This document shows positions 50,000-60,162 of a DNA stretch of 64,000 nt, in pieces. Each line of letters opens with the position of its first letter. The first letter of the stretch is position 1. The position numbers were made by a program, and so were the translations under genes. Origin of the DNA: Lentibacillus lipolyticus (GTDB taxonomy: Bacteria; Bacillota; Bacilli; Bacillales; Amphibacillaceae); the NCBI GenBank assembly GCA_004145795.1, contig SEIO01000010.1:18838-82837 (forward strand), written 5' to 3'. Under the pieces are notes generated by a model. That model was given only the letters and a program-made list of their open reading frames with translations. It made no database searches and was not told the origin of the DNA.

Positions 50000-51640
50000 T
50001 TACTCCCTTTCTAAGACATAATGGAAAAAATATATCGATATAGCACTAATGCATACAATTAAAATAGACGGAATAGCAGCTTCGTGAATCATTTCATTCG
50101 TTGCATAGTTAAAAGCATTCGTTGCAAGTGTTTCAAAATTAAACGGTCTCAGAATCAATGTTAACGGTAATTCCTTTAATATATCAATAAAAGCAAGGAT
50201 AAATCCTCCGAAGATAGCTCCTCGGATAAGCTTGACATCCACCTTAAAAAAGGACTTAGTAACATTATTGCCAAGCATTCGTGAAGCCTCCGTAAAATGT
50301 ATGCCGATGCGTTCAAATCCAGAATCAATTGAATTGTAAGCGACAGCCAAATAACGGACGATATAAGCAAAAATGAGCATGACAATACTTGTGCTCAGTA
50401 TATATGAAGATGCCCACCCCCATTGATAGATAACTTCATCAATACCAATAAAGAGCGATACAATACCTACAGCGATAACTGCACCAGGTATAGAATAACC
50501 TAAAATCGTCACTTTAGGAAAAACTTTTGCTATCAAACCGCGGTTGAGTCTTGAGATATTACTAATGACAACAGCCATAACGGTAATCATGGCCGCCGCA
50601 GCGAAGGCGACAAATACAGTGTTTCCAATAACTTGTAAAAACTCTGTGGAAAATCCCTGTTCGTAAGTTAAAAATGCCCAATAAATCAATTGAATAAAAG
50701 GGATGATAAAAGCAATTGTAAAAATAAACATGCAATAGCTAAACGCCAGCCATTTACTCCTGCCTTTTAACTTAACCGGCTGCAGTAATGTAACTTTCGT
50801 CGTCGTAAAACTGAAACGTTTACGGCCACGCAGTATTCGTTCTAAAACAATTAAACCTAAAATGAGTAACATTAGTGTGCCCGATAATTTGATAGCTGAT
50901 CCAAGATCCCCTAATCCGAACCACGTCTGGAAGATCGCAGTTGTAAAGGTTTGAATCCCGTAGTACTTCACTACACCATAATCATTGAGTACTTCCAGTA
51001 TAACTAAACTGACACCTGCTACAATGGATGCTCTCGCAATAGGCAAGACAATTTTAAAATAAATTCGCCACGAACTGGTTCCAAGTATACGAGCGTTTTC
51101 AACTAACGATGTTGATTGTCTGGCAAGAAAAGCTTTCGTTATCGTAAAGACATAAGGAAATAAAAAAATCACAAATATAAAAATGGCCCCAGGCATGTTC
51201 ATAATGTTAAAATATTGCTGATTCACGGTAACATCCCATTGATTTCTTAACGTCGTTTGAATCACACCCGTGTAATTAAGTATACCATGATACGTATAAG
51301 CACCGATATAAGGAGGTATCGCTAAGGGCAAAATAAGCCCCCATTGAAAAAACCTGCGTAACGGAAAGTCATATGCGGAAATGAGCCATGCCAGGCTTGA
51401 TCCAATAATCGCCGAAAATAACCCAACAAATAAAACGAGTATGACCGAATTGACAATATAGGTATCAAGCATGAATTCCTTTATATGATTCCAATTCTCA
51501 TTTGTTTCAGCAGAAAACTGTAGGATGATGGATAAACTTGGCAGTAATATGAGACCAACAAATACGATGCTTAATACCGTCCAAGTGTTCAAATTGCTTC
51601 TTATATCTCTAAACCATTTCAACACGTTCACACCCTTCAA
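50000..51640 (-). CDS. fbpB: Ferric-iron ABC transporter permease (fused FbpB type)
   Basis: A 546-aa membrane protein of two homologous permease halves, about twelve helices. The first EAA loop is ENARILGTSSWRIYFKIVLP (about residue 185) and the second is EASRMLGNNVTKSFFKVDVKL (about 450). The start is uncertain: TTG at 51640, or GTG/TTG codons up to six codons later behind AAGGGTG. A hairpin separates it from the binding-protein gene. Confidence 0.87.
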   Translation of the reverse strand: MKGVNVLKWFRDIRSNLNTWTVLSIVFVGLILLPSLSIILQFSAETNENWNHIKEFMLDTYIVNSVILVLFVGLFSAIIGSSLAWLISAYDFPLRRFFQWGLILPLAIPPYIGAYTYHGILNYTGVIQTTLRNQWDVTVNQQYFNIMNMPGAIFIFVIFLFPYVFTITKAFLARQSTSLVENARILGTSSWRIYFKIVLPIARASIVAGVSLVILEVLNDYGVVKYYGIQTFTTAIFQTWFGLGDLGSAIKLSGTLMLLILGLIVLERILRGRKRFSFTTTKVTLLQPVKLKGRSKWLAFSYCMFIFTIAFIIPFIQLIYWAFLTYEQGFSTEFLQVIGNTVFVAFAAAAMITVMAVVISNISRLNRGLIAKVFPKVTILGYSIPGAVIAVGIVSLFIGIDEVIYQWGWASSYILSTSIVMLIFAYIVRYLAVAYNSIDSGFERIGIHFTEASRMLGNNVTKSFFKVDVKLIRGAIFGGFILAFIDILKELPLTLILRPFNFETLATNAFNYATNEMIHEAAIPSILIVCISAISIYFFHYVLERE

Positions 51641-51717
51641 ACTATCACACCATCCATCTTACAATTATTTCGTATTCTATGTAAGGATAATTTATCATTT
51701 GTCCAAAAATAGACAAA

Positions 51718-51745
51718 TCAGGTTGTTTATATAAACAACCTGATG
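51718..51745 (-). other. Hairpin between the iron-binding protein and permease genes
   Basis: The near-perfect palindrome ATCAGGTTGTTTA/TAAACAACCTGAT is followed on the minus strand by TTTGTC and TTTTTG. It probably ends or stabilises most of the upstream mRNA so that binding protein is made in excess. Confidence 0.6.
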
Positions 51746-51751
51746 ATAGGA

Positions 51752-52819
51752 TTACTTCCAATTAACTTCATTAAATATTCTCACTGCTTCTGCATTGTTT
51801 TCACCTAAAATAGACAAGTTAATATCCTGTTCTTTAAAATCTCCCCATTCTTTCAAAGTCGAAGCCGGCTCAACGTCAGGGTTGACAGGGTATTCATAGT
51901 TTGCGCTTGCAAATTGCTTCTGCACGTCTTCAGATGAAAGAAATTCAATTAGCTTCACGGCATTCTCTTTGTTTTCAGCATGTTTGGTAACGCCAATGCC
52001 ACTGACGTTAACATGGGTCCCAGTTGTATCCTGGTTCGGGAAAAAGACACCCAATTGCTCAGCCACTTTCACTTCTTCCTCATCAGCTGAGTTTAGCATG
52101 CCGCCGAGGTAATACGTGTTCATTACCGCGATATCACCCTCACCGGCAACAACGCCTTTGGCCTGATCACGGTCGCCGCCTTGTGGTTCACGAGCCATAT
52201 TGTCAACAACACCTTCAGCCCAGGCTTTTGCTTCATCCCGGCCATTTAATTCGATAAAGGAAGCTAAGAGGGACTGATTATAAATATTTGCAGAAGAACG
52301 AATAAGAATACGGTCCTTCCACTTCGAATCAGCTAAATCTTCATAGGTGGATAGCTCGCTAGGATCAACACGATCTTTATGATAAACGATGACACGGGCA
52401 CGTTTTGTCAATCCAAACCATTCCTTGTCCGCATCAGTTAATTTGTCAGGAATATTTTCCTTCAGAACATCACTGTCCACCTGTTGTAGCAGATCTTCTT
52501 CTTTCGCACGATGCAGGCGTCCCGCATCAGCTGTATAAAATAAGTCAGCCGTTTGCTTTCCTTCACGTTTCATGCGCTCGATTAACTCATCAGCGCTGCC
52601 TTCAATAACATTAACCTTCACACCTGTCTCATCTTCAAATTGTTCGTAAAGTTCCTCGTCAATATCATAATGACGACTGGTATAAAGATTGACCTCATCC
52701 TTACTGGAAGACTCATCCTCGCTGGATGAATCGCTCTCACTGGTTGAGTCATTGCCACAAGCAGCTAGGACAAGCATGAATAAAACCAGGAAACTGTAAA
52801 AAAGAATTTTTTTGTACAT
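51752..52819 (-). CDS. fbpA: Ferric-iron-binding lipoprotein (FbpA/FutA type)
   Basis: A 355-aa extracellular binding protein. The signal peptide ends in the lipobox LAAC at about residue 21, then comes an Asp/Ser/Glu linker. NLYTSRHYDIDEELYEQFEDETG and ADLFYTADAGRLHRAKE match iron-binding FutA proteins, which use tyrosines as Fe ligands; the YYLGGM region in the C-lobe supplies the paired tyrosines. GGAAGGAG precedes the ATG. First gene of the operon under a Fur box. Confidence 0.9.
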   Translation of the reverse strand: MYKKILFYSFLVLFMLVLAACGNDSTSESDSSSEDESSSKDEVNLYTSRHYDIDEELYEQFEDETGVKVNVIEGSADELIERMKREGKQTADLFYTADAGRLHRAKEEDLLQQVDSDVLKENIPDKLTDADKEWFGLTKRARVIVYHKDRVDPSELSTYEDLADSKWKDRILIRSSANIYNQSLLASFIELNGRDEAKAWAEGVVDNMAREPQGGDRDQAKGVVAGEGDIAVMNTYYLGGMLNSADEEEVKVAEQLGVFFPNQDTTGTHVNVSGIGVTKHAENKENAVKLIEFLSSEDVQKQFASANYEYPVNPDVEPASTLKEWGDFKEQDINLSILGENNAEAVRIFNEVNWK

Positions 52820-52843
52820 GGTATGTAACTCCTTCCTCTTCTT

Positions 52844-52858
52844 TGATAATGATTATCA
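52844..52858. promoter_or_regulatory. Perfect Fur box of the iron transporter operon
   Basis: TGATAATGATTATCA matches the 7-1-7 Fur consensus at all positions and is extended by one further pair, TTG...CAA. It starts within 10 bp of the predicted transcription start and 25 bp upstream of the fbpA start codon. Confidence 0.9.
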
Positions 52859-52871
52859 ATTTCATATTACA

Positions 52872-52899
52872 TTATTAAGGATATTAGCTCCTAAGTCAA
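52872..52899 (-). promoter_or_regulatory. Promoter of the iron transporter operon
   Basis: On the minus strand TTGACT (52894-52899), a 16-bp spacer and TAATAA (52872-52877). The start near 52866 puts the Fur box immediately downstream. Confidence 0.55.
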
Positions 52900-53010
52900 G
52901 AGGGTTATTGATTTTTTTTGGTAACACATACCAAGCATAAAACGAGATGAATGCTTCGTAAACACAAGCTCTTTTTCGGATCACCGTACATCAATCCCTT
53001 TTTCAACGGG

Positions 53011-54393
53011 TTATGTTCTCTTCTCCAGCCAGCTCACACACTCCACATGCATAGTCTGCGGGAACATATCCACTGGCTGCACTTCTTTAACTTCATAGCC
53101 GTCGTCTTCGAGTATACGCAAGTCCCGGGCAAGTGTGGACGGATTGCAGGATACATACACAATCCGCTCGGGCTTCATATTAGCCATTGCCTTCAGCAGC
53201 TGTTCGTCACACCCTTTTCTTGGCGGATCGACAACGATGACGTCCGGGCGCATGCCTTGAGCGGTCCACCATGGCATCAATTTTTCTGCTTCGCCCACAT
53301 AAAACGATGCATTCGTGATGCCATTCAGCTTGGCATTATGTTTGGCATCACTGACCGCTTCGGGGACGACTTCCACACCGTAAACCTGTTTGGCCTGCTG
53401 CGCGAGGAACAGTGAAATCGTTCCTATCCCGCAATAGGCATCCACAACCGTATCCGTACTGCCAATTTGGGCATATTCCATCGCCTGCTCATACAGCACT
53501 TTCGTCTGCTTTGGATTGACTTGGTAAAATGACTGCGGGGAAATCGCGAATGTGACGTCACCAATTTTGTCATATATATATTCGTCTCCCCAGATAACTT
53601 CCGTTTCTTTGCCCAGAATGACATTGGTCCGTCGGTCATTAATATTATGGACAATGGACTTTATATGGGGATAGGTTTCGGTCAGTTCTTTCACCAATTT
53701 ATCCTTGTGCGGAAGTTCTTTCGTCCGTGTTACTAGTACAATCATCGCGTCGTTCGTTTGCTCTCCTGTGCGTACCATGATATGACGCAGGACACCGCGA
53801 TCGCTTTCTTCATCGTAAGCGGTGATGCCGAGCCTGTCCGATATCCGGCGCACAGCCTCTACCATACGGTCATTTTCCTCATCTTGTATGATACACGTTT
53901 CCATGCCGTCAATAATCCGGTGGCTGCGTTTCTGATAAAAACCAGTAATAAGCTCGCCGTCTGCTTTAGCCCCGACAGGCATCTGCACTTTATTGCGGTA
54001 GCGCCATGGATCTTTCATGCCTATCGTCGGATGGACTGGCACATGCTCAAGGTGTGCAATCTTTTTCAATGTATTTTTCACCTGATCATGCTTCATGGCG
54101 AGTTGCGAGTCATAACCCATATGCTGCAGTTGACATCCACCGCATTTATAAAAAACGTCACAAGGTGGTTCGACCCGCTCCGGACTGGATTTATGCAAAT
54201 CAAGCAGTTTCCCGAAGCCAAAGTTTTTCTTTACTTTGACAACTTTCACTTCGCCCTCCTCGCCAGGCAGTGCATAAGGGACGAATAATGGGTAACCGTT
54301 AATTTTGCCGACGCCATTGCCTTCATGCGTCAAGTCTTCAAATGTGAGTGTAACGGTCTGGTTCTTTTGGATTGGTGCTGTTTGTTTGGCCAT
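53011..54393 (-). CDS. rlmCD: 23S rRNA (uracil-C5)-methyltransferase, RlmD/RlmCD type
   Basis: A 460-aa SAM-dependent enzyme that makes 5-methyluridine in 23S rRNA. A TRAM domain (residues 10-70, HEGNGVGKINGYPLFVPYALPGE) precedes an iron-sulfur motif, CDVFYKCGGCQLQH, with a further Cys upstream of the methyltransferase fold. VVDAYCGIGTISLFLA binds SAM. DPPRKGCDEQLL and SCNPSTLARDL hold the nucleophile Cys and the base. B. subtilis YefA (RlmCD) sits near dgkB and gatCAB as here, which supports the name. Confidence 0.9.
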   Translation of the reverse strand: MAKQTAPIQKNQTVTLTFEDLTHEGNGVGKINGYPLFVPYALPGEEGEVKVVKVKKNFGFGKLLDLHKSSPERVEPPCDVFYKCGGCQLQHMGYDSQLAMKHDQVKNTLKKIAHLEHVPVHPTIGMKDPWRYRNKVQMPVGAKADGELITGFYQKRSHRIIDGMETCIIQDEENDRMVEAVRRISDRLGITAYDEESDRGVLRHIMVRTGEQTNDAMIVLVTRTKELPHKDKLVKELTETYPHIKSIVHNINDRRTNVILGKETEVIWGDEYIYDKIGDVTFAISPQSFYQVNPKQTKVLYEQAMEYAQIGSTDTVVDAYCGIGTISLFLAQQAKQVYGVEVVPEAVSDAKHNAKLNGITNASFYVGEAEKLMPWWTAQGMRPDVIVVDPPRKGCDEQLLKAMANMKPERIVYVSCNPSTLARDLRILEDDGYEVKEVQPVDMFPQTMHVECVSWLEKRT

Positions 54394-54480
54394 TGTGTAA
54401 TCTTCCTTTTCGCGCTTATATGTACTCTACATCTTATCATATCCCGGGACCGCTTTATATAATCCTGCCCCGGAAAGTAA

Positions 54481-54526
54481 AAAGCCCCTTTCCGCCAGCA
54501 TGACGGAAAAGGGCCTGATATTTTTC
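54481..54526 (-). terminator. Terminator of the DUF3100-type operon
   Basis: GCCCCTTTCCG pairs with CGGAAAAGGGC; A/T-rich flanks give a T tail on the minus and TATTTTT on the plus strand. It lies at the stop codon of the 151-aa gene. Confidence 0.8.
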
Positions 54527-54527
54527 C

Positions 54528-54983
54528 TTAAATAATTCCTTGCAGCCGCAGCACCAGTTCTGCGATTAATGCCGAGCCGAGAAAGGTGCCAATCATGACC
54601 AGGCTAGCAACGATGATCGTTTTCCAGCCAAGTTTCATAAAGTCTGTCCAGGACCTACCAATAACAATTCCCGCGTAGGCGAGTATGGGTGTCGTCAGTG
54701 CGAGCAGTTCCACTTGGCTTGTCCACTCAACGATTTTTTCCGATCCAGGCATCCATGGCATCGATATCAGCACGCCGATAATAGCAATATAGGCGACACT
54801 TGGAAAATGAACCGGGATAATCTGCTGCAAAATGAGTCCCAACAACGCAACGGCAATTAACACGAGCATGCCGGGGACGGCACTTATTGGCATAATATCG
54901 TATCCAAACCAGTTTGCTGCCAGCGAAGCCACTCCAAAGATCAATAGCAGTAGCGTCCATTCCTGAATATTTCTTAGAAGCAT
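54528..54983 (-). CDS. Membrane protein, partner of the DUF3100-type protein
   Basis: A 151-aa protein with four to five predicted helices. It opens LLRNIQEWTLLLLIFGVASLAANWFGY and has GVLISMPWMPGSEKIVEWTSQVELLALTTPILAYAGIVIGRSWTDF. The last segment LVMIGTFLGSALIAELVLRL is glycine-rich. I do not recognise it by name. Its start touches the stop of the preceding gene (1-bp overlap), so the two proteins are made together and probably form one membrane complex, perhaps a split transporter. Confidence 0.72.
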   Translation of the reverse strand: MLLRNIQEWTLLLLIFGVASLAANWFGYDIMPISAVPGMLVLIAVALLGLILQQIIPVHFPSVAYIAIIGVLISMPWMPGSEKIVEWTSQVELLALTTPILAYAGIVIGRSWTDFMKLGWKTIIVASLVMIGTFLGSALIAELVLRLQGII

Positions 54984-55786
54984 TACCTTTCCCCCCTCCC
55001 ACTTTTACGAGCTGACAAAACGTTGTACAGCCGTTCTGTCAGCGGAAGTGCGATAAACATACTCACGTACAATCCAGTGGACAAGGACAGCAAGTTACTC
55101 GCACCAGCAAAAGCGACAATCTGCGTTTCCAAAGCTGGATACGCGGCTATTAGGGAACCACTCGCAGCAGCCATCATACTCCCGCTGCCAATCCCGGAAG
55201 CCATGGCAAACGAAAGCGGGTCAAGTGGGGTTATTGTCGCCAGGAATCCAGATATGACGCCGAGGAATACAGCGCCAAAAACAGTCCCAAATATATATAC
55301 GGCCATCACGCCGCGTCCCTCCGGGGAGTTGATTCCATATTTATCCATAATCAATCCGACATTCGGCTCACGTGCTACCGAGTGTGTCATCCCGATTGTT
55401 TCGCGTTTCAACCCTAGCAGAATGGCAACCGGCAATGCCAAAAATACCGTTCCCAAATTCCCCAATTCCTGTAAAAGCAGAGCCGGTCCAGCAGCAATAA
55501 TTTCCGGCAATGACGGACCGATAACGACCCCTATTTTAGCCAAAAGAAGTCCTACCCCAAGAACGATGAGTGGTTCCGCCTTTTCGGACTGCCTATCTTT
55601 GATAAGTGGCGTAAAGTATAAAATAAGACCAACTATTAATGCGTATAACATAGGCAGAAGCATCACCACACCAGGGCCAACGTTAAAGCTGTATGTCCCG
55701 ATTGCCTCTGTGGCCGCTACCGTCAGCAGTACGAGCCCATGCAAGCGCCAATCTTTCCATAATCCATATGTAATTTCGCTACTCAT
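54983..55786 (-). CDS. DUF3100-type polytopic membrane protein
   Basis: A 267-aa protein with seven to eight predicted helices. FNVGPGVVMLLPMLYALIVGLIL, IGPSLPEIIAAGPALLLQELGNLGTVFLALPVAILLG, REPNVGLIMDKYGINSPEGRGVMAVYIFGTVFGAVFLG and ASGIGSGSMMAAASGSLIAAYP match what I recall of DUF3100 proteins. The many small residues and conserved acidic/asparagine positions suggest a transporter for a small anion or organic acid, but the substrate is unknown. First gene of a two-gene operon; GAGAGTCGAG precedes the ATG weakly. Confidence 0.72.
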   Translation of the reverse strand: MSSEITYGLWKDWRLHGLVLLTVAATEAIGTYSFNVGPGVVMLLPMLYALIVGLILYFTPLIKDRQSEKAEPLIVLGVGLLLAKIGVVIGPSLPEIIAAGPALLLQELGNLGTVFLALPVAILLGLKRETIGMTHSVAREPNVGLIMDKYGINSPEGRGVMAVYIFGTVFGAVFLGVISGFLATITPLDPLSFAMASGIGSGSMMAAASGSLIAAYPALETQIVAFAGASNLLSLSTGLYVSMFIALPLTERLYNVLSARKSGRGER

Positions 55787-55868
55787 CTCGACTCTCCTCT
55801 ACATTTTTCTACCATCTTACCACGAGCCATTACAAAACGGGAGGGGGAATTTTTACCGTCATAAACAA

Positions 55869-55908
55869 AACCCAATGACCACGGGTATAGCCAGTGTATC
55901 ATTGGGTT
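55869..55908. terminator. Terminator of dgkB
   Basis: AACCCAATGA pairs with TCATTGGGTT around a 20-nt loop. On the minus strand TTTTGTTTAT follows. The dgkB stop codon is at 55915. Confidence 0.75.
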
Positions 55909-55914
55909 CAGCCA

Positions 55915-56826
55915 TTAACTTCCATTATCTTTATCCAAAAAGTTCTCCGGTGCAAATACTTCGATGTGTTGCGGAAGGTTCAAAAATTCTCCTGGAAGCA
56001 TGCCACCGAATTCACCATCGATGTTCAATTGCATTCTATCGTCCGTTTCGACGTTAATCTGTTTGGCCTGGGCATAGATAATACGTTTATCTTCCAGATG
56101 GGCTCCCCGTTGTGCCAAGGTGGCGATGCGAACAAATTCAGCAAGGTTCATCTTTTTCAGAATCAACAAATCAAAATACCCATCATCCATCCGGGCATCA
56201 GGTACCAGCTTCTCAAATCCGGCCACAGAGTTCGTGTTGGAAACAAGAAAAAGCATAATATCTTCATCTATAACTTCACCATCATATTCAATTCTAGCGT
56301 GAGTTGGTTTAAGGGATGGCAGCATTTCAATCCCTTTCATATAATAAGCCAGCTGGCCAAGCATTGTTTTCAGTTTGCTGGGAACTTCATACGTCAGTTC
56401 TGTCAGTTTGCCTCCGCCGGCAATATTCATGAAATAATGGTGATTCACACGGCCGATATCCAGAAGCATGGACCGCCCTCGCAGAATGATATCAACAGCT
56501 TTTCCGATGTCACGGGGAATCCACAGCGCCCGGGCAAAGTCATTGGTCGTGCCGGTTGGGATGATGCCGAGTTTTGGCCGGTACTCCTGCTCCGCCAGTC
56601 CATTGATGACTTCATTGATCGTACCGTCACCACCAGCGGCAATCACCAGATCAAAATGATGTTCAGCCGCCGCTCTCGCCGCTTTGATGGCATCTCCTTC
56701 ACACGTTGTCGCATGAGCAGATGTTTCATACCCAGCGATTTCGCATCGCTCCAAAACAGTCGGCAGTTCTCGTTTGAATGCTTCTCTTCCGGATGTTGGA
56801 TTGTAAATGATACGGGCTCTTTTCAT
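55915..56826 (-). CDS. dgkB: Diacylglycerol kinase (soluble, DgkB)
   Basis: A 303-aa lipid kinase that returns diacylglycerol from lipoteichoic-acid synthesis to phosphatidic acid. It opens MKRARIIYNPTSGRE, has the kinase motif GGDGTINEVINGL near residue 68, LGIIPTGTTNDFARAL and NIAGGGKLTE. The start at 56826 follows AGGAG; the longer frame to 56865 is upstream of it. It follows gatB on the same strand with a terminator-like hairpin between, the B. subtilis order. Confidence 0.92.
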   Translation of the reverse strand: MKRARIIYNPTSGREAFKRELPTVLERCEIAGYETSAHATTCEGDAIKAARAAAEHHFDLVIAAGGDGTINEVINGLAEQEYRPKLGIIPTGTTNDFARALWIPRDIGKAVDIILRGRSMLLDIGRVNHHYFMNIAGGGKLTELTYEVPSKLKTMLGQLAYYMKGIEMLPSLKPTHARIEYDGEVIDEDIMLFLVSNTNSVAGFEKLVPDARMDDGYFDLLILKKMNLAEFVRIATLAQRGAHLEDKRIIYAQAKQINVETDDRMQLNIDGEFGGMLPGEFLNLPQHIEVFAPENFLDKDNGS

Positions 56827-56918
56827 ACCGTTGCTCCTCACTGCTTCATCGTTAGCTAATACCACTACTTATCATAGCTCGTTTTGCCCATTTTGAAAAG
56901 CCCTCCAGCCTGAATGAC

Positions 56919-56949
56919 AAGACTGCTGCCAGCAGCGGGCAGCAGTCTT
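56919..56949 (-). terminator. Hairpin after gatB
   Basis: AAGACTGCTGCC pairs with GGCAGCAGTCTT around a 7-nt loop. The T tail on the minus strand is poor, so partial read-through into dgkB is likely. Confidence 0.6.
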
Positions 56950-56962
56950 CCTGGTTTAAACA

Positions 56963-58393
56963 TCACCGTTTGTCAATTTCTGCTTTTAGAATCTTATTGA
57001 CCATTGGCGGATTTGCCTGTCCTTTTGTCGCTTTCATTACCTGGCCGACAAGATATTTAATCGCACGATCCTTGCCATTTTTATAGTCAATGATCGACTG
57101 CTCATTCTCATCTAAGATCTTCGTGATAATTTCAGTCAGCTGGCCTTCATCTGAAATTTGGGCAAGTCCTTTGTCGTTGACGATCTTATCCGGATCGCCA
57201 CCATTTTCCACAAGCTCAGCAAACACTTTTTTAGCGATTTTGGACGAAATGGTTCCATCCTCGATAAGTTTGATCATTTTTGCCAATGCTTCTGGCGTAA
57301 GAGCGAGCTCGTTAAGTTCTTTATAATGTTTGTTCATATAACCGGACACATCACCCATGAGCCAGTTGGACGCCTGTTTAATGTCCGCCCCGTGTTGTAC
57401 CGCCTCCTCGAAGAAATCAGACATTTCCTTGGAATTGGTCAGAACGGCTGCATCATATTCCGGCAGTCCCAGTTCGTCAATATATCGCTTTAAGCGGGCA
57501 TCTGGCAGCTCTGGTATTTGCTGACGGATCCGCTCTTTCCACTCCTCATCGATATACAACGGTACCAAATCAGGCTCAGGGAAGTAGCGGTAGTCATCTG
57601 ATCCTTCCTTGACACGCATAAGAATAGTCTCTTTCGTTTTCTCATCATACCGACGTGTTTCCTGGAGAATCTCACCACCATTCAGCAGCTCGCGTTCTTG
57701 CCGCTTCTCTTCATATTCCAGCCCTTTTTGGACAAAGGAGAACGAGTTCAAGTTTTTCAATTCCGTTTTCGTTCCAAATTCCTGCTGGCCGATTGGACGG
57801 ATGGACAAGTTGGCATCACATCTAAGCGAACCTTCTTCCATTTTACAGTCAGAAACGCCGGTATATTGAATGATGTTCTTCAACTTTTCCAAATACGCAT
57901 ACGCCTCTTCCGGTGAGCTGATATCAGGTTCGGAAACAATCTCGACAAGCGGGGTACCCTGGCGATTGAAATCCACGAGCGAGTAACCGTCATCCTGGTG
58001 CGTCAGCTTACCAGCATCCTCCTCTAGGTGCAATCTTGTTATCCCGATACGCTTTTTCGTACCGTTAACGTCAATTTCGATCCAGCCATTTTCACCAATT
58101 GGTTTATCAAACTGGGAAATTTGATACGCTTTCGGATTGTCCGGATAAAAATAGTTCTTCCGGTCAAATTTGGTGTCAGTAGCAATGTCACAATTCAGCG
58201 CCATTGCAGCTTTCATCGCAAAATTAACCGCCTCTTCGTTCAGTACTGGCAAAACACCAGGATAACCGAGGTCAATTGGGTTCACATTGCTATTAGGCTC
58301 ATCCCCGAACACATTCGGGCTTGGACTGAAAATCTTGGAATTGGTCTTCAGCTCGACGTGCACTTCAAGTCCAATAATCGTTTCGAAGTTCAT
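56963..58393 (-). CDS. gatB: Glu/Asp-tRNA amidotransferase subunit B
   Basis: A 476-aa tRNA-binding and phosphorylating subunit of GatCAB, which converts Glu-tRNA(Gln) to Gln-tRNA(Gln) and the Asn equivalent. [36 protein letters not shown] and [14 protein letters not shown] are family signatures; the C-terminal YqeY-like domain ends [22 protein letters not shown]. Its start overlaps gatA by 4 bp. Confidence 0.97.
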   Translation of the reverse strand: MNFETIIGLEVHVELKTNSKIFSPSPNVFGDEPNSNVNPIDLGYPGVLPVLNEEAVNFAMKAAMALNCDIATDTKFDRKNYFYPDNPKAYQISQFDKPIGENGWIEIDVNGTKKRIGITRLHLEEDAGKLTHQDDGYSLVDFNRQGTPLVEIVSEPDISSPEEAYAYLEKLKNIIQYTGVSDCKMEEGSLRCDANLSIRPIGQQEFGTKTELKNLNSFSFVQKGLEYEEKRQERELLNGGEILQETRRYDEKTKETILMRVKEGSDDYRYFPEPDLVPLYIDEEWKERIRQQIPELPDARLKRYIDELGLPEYDAAVLTNSKEMSDFFEEAVQHGADIKQASNWLMGDVSGYMNKHYKELNELALTPEALAKMIKLIEDGTISSKIAKKVFAELVENGGDPDKIVNDKGLAQISDEGQLTEIITKILDENEQSIIDYKNGKDRAIKYLVGQVMKATKGQANPPMVNKILKAEIDKR

Positions 58394-59859
58394 CGTTCAG
58401 CACCTCCCAGCTGCGGTCGTTTTAGATGATGTTCGGTCGCCTGCTCATATGCATGTGCCGTTCGATAAACCGTCCGTTCATCAAAAGCTTTACCGATAAT
58501 TTGCAGGCCGATTGGCAGACCCTCTCCAGAAAAGCCGCACGGTACAGAAATTCCCGGAACACCAGCCAAGTTTACCGGAATCGTCAAAATGTCATTGGCA
58601 TACATCGTCAGCGGATCGTCAACATTCTCGCCAATTTTGAAAGCTGGTGTCGGTGCAGTCGGCCCAATCACAACATCATAGTTTTCAAAGATTTTCTCAT
58701 AATCTCTGCGGATGAGTGTACGCACTTGCTGGGCTTTTTTATAATAGGCGTCATAATACCCTGAGCTGAGGGCAAATGTTCCAAGCATAATCCGGCGCTT
58801 TACCTCTTCCCCGAATCCTTCGCTGCGGGAGTATTTAAACATGTCCATCATGTTCTCCGCTTTGTCAGAACGCACGCCATACCGGACCCCGTCAAAGCGA
58901 GCGAGGTTGGCTGATGCTTCGGAAGAGGCCAGCAGATAATAAGCTGCCACCGCATAATTGGAGTGTGGCAAGGATACTTCTTCCCATTCGGCACCAAGCC
59001 GTTCATAAACTTTCAGCGCATTCATGACCGCATCTTTTACTTCAGGCGCAACCCCTTCGGATAGATATTCTTTTGGTACGGCAATTTTCAGCCCTTTGAC
59101 ATCATTGGTCAGGGCATCCGTATACGAAGGAACATCCACGTTAGCACTTGTGGCATCCATTTTATCTTCACCGGAAATCACTTCTAGCACCCGTGCATTA
59201 TCCTCAACGCTGCGGGTAATAGGGCCGATCTGGTCAAGTGACGACGCAAATGCGACAAGACCAAAGCGGGAGACGCGTCCGTATGTAGGTTTCATGCCAA
59301 CAACACCGCAAAAGGATGCCGGCTGCCGAATCGATCCGCCGGTGTCAGAGCCAAGCGAAAACAGCACTTCTCCGGCCGCTACAGCAGCTGCTGAGCCGCC
59401 ACTAGATCCGCCAGGGACATGGTCTGTATTCCACGGATTACGGGTCAGCGAGAAGCTGGAGTTTTCTGTTGATGACCCCATCGCAAATTCATCCATGTTC
59501 AGTTTACCAATGTTGACATTCTTTTCCGCTTGCAGTTTATCCACGACAGTCGCATTATAAAGCGGATTGTCAAAGTTTCTTAAGAACTGACTCCCGCACG
59601 TCGTCCGAAGATTCTTCGTAACGATATTGTCTTTTATCCCAGTCGGAATACCGAACAAACGCGCTTCCTTATCCGATGCAGCATCCCACTGTTTCGCCTG
59701 GTTGCGGGCATTTTCTTCGTCCAGTGTCAAAAAAGCATTAATTTGATCGTCCACTTCATTGATACGATTATAGGAAGCATCGACTAAATCTTCGGCGGAA
59801 ATTTCTTTCCTGTGAATCATTTGTTCCAATTGTTTGATGCTATGGTCCAATAAAGCCAT
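58390..59859 (-). CDS. gatA: Glu/Asp-tRNA amidotransferase subunit A
   Basis: A 489-aa amidase-signature subunit that frees ammonia from glutamine. The Ser-cisSer-Lys triad lies in [13 protein letters not shown] (Lys near residue 78), [13 protein letters not shown] and [26 protein letters not shown] is the amidase signature. It follows gatC by 12 bp. AGGAGGGAAAAGT precedes the ATG. Confidence 0.97.
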   Translation of the reverse strand: MALLDHSIKQLEQMIHRKEISAEDLVDASYNRINEVDDQINAFLTLDEENARNQAKQWDAASDKEARLFGIPTGIKDNIVTKNLRTTCGSQFLRNFDNPLYNATVVDKLQAEKNVNIGKLNMDEFAMGSSTENSSFSLTRNPWNTDHVPGGSSGGSAAAVAAGEVLFSLGSDTGGSIRQPASFCGVVGMKPTYGRVSRFGLVAFASSLDQIGPITRSVEDNARVLEVISGEDKMDATSANVDVPSYTDALTNDVKGLKIAVPKEYLSEGVAPEVKDAVMNALKVYERLGAEWEEVSLPHSNYAVAAYYLLASSEASANLARFDGVRYGVRSDKAENMMDMFKYSRSEGFGEEVKRRIMLGTFALSSGYYDAYYKKAQQVRTLIRRDYEKIFENYDVVIGPTAPTPAFKIGENVDDPLTMYANDILTIPVNLAGVPGISVPCGFSGEGLPIGLQIIGKAFDERTVYRTAHAYEQATEHHLKRPQLGGAER

Positions 59860-59871
59860 ACTTTTCCCTCC

Positions 59872-60162
59872 TTACTCTAAAATTGATGGCACACGGAAGT
59901 AACCATCCTGCTTGTCCGGTGCATTCTGCAGTGCATCTTCTTTCGATATCCATTCTTTTGATTCGTCACTGCGCATAACGTTCTTTAAATCCAGCACATG
60001 GGTCGTCGGCTCTACATTTTCTGTATCCAGCTCATTCAACTGTTCCGCATAGTCAATAATTGAACTGAGCTGTTTCGCAAATTTATCAGCTTCTTCCTCG
60101 GTGACAGCGAGTCTGGCGAGATTCGCGACATGCTTTACCTGATCCTTTGAAATATCCGTCAA
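59872..60162 (-). CDS. gatC: Glu/Asp-tRNA amidotransferase subunit C
   Basis: A 96-aa subunit that packs GatA against Gat[25 protein letters not shown] and [18 protein letters not shown] and YFRVPSILE are conserved. I choose TTG at 60162, behind GGGGGTG, because it yields (M)[10 protein letters not shown], in register with the usual N-terminus and length. A GTG three codons earlier is the alternative; the longer frame to 60249 is not supported. Confidence 0.93.
   Translation of the reverse strand: MTDISKDQVKHVANLARLAVTEEEADKFAKQLSSIIDYAEQLNELDTENVEPTTHVLDLKNVMRSDESKEWISKEDALQNAPDKQDGYFRVPSILE

Noticed and set aside
55023-56859. Two long rightward frames (344 and 321 codons)
   Set aside because: They are antisense to the DUF3100-type and dgkB genes, have poor composition and no ribosome sites.
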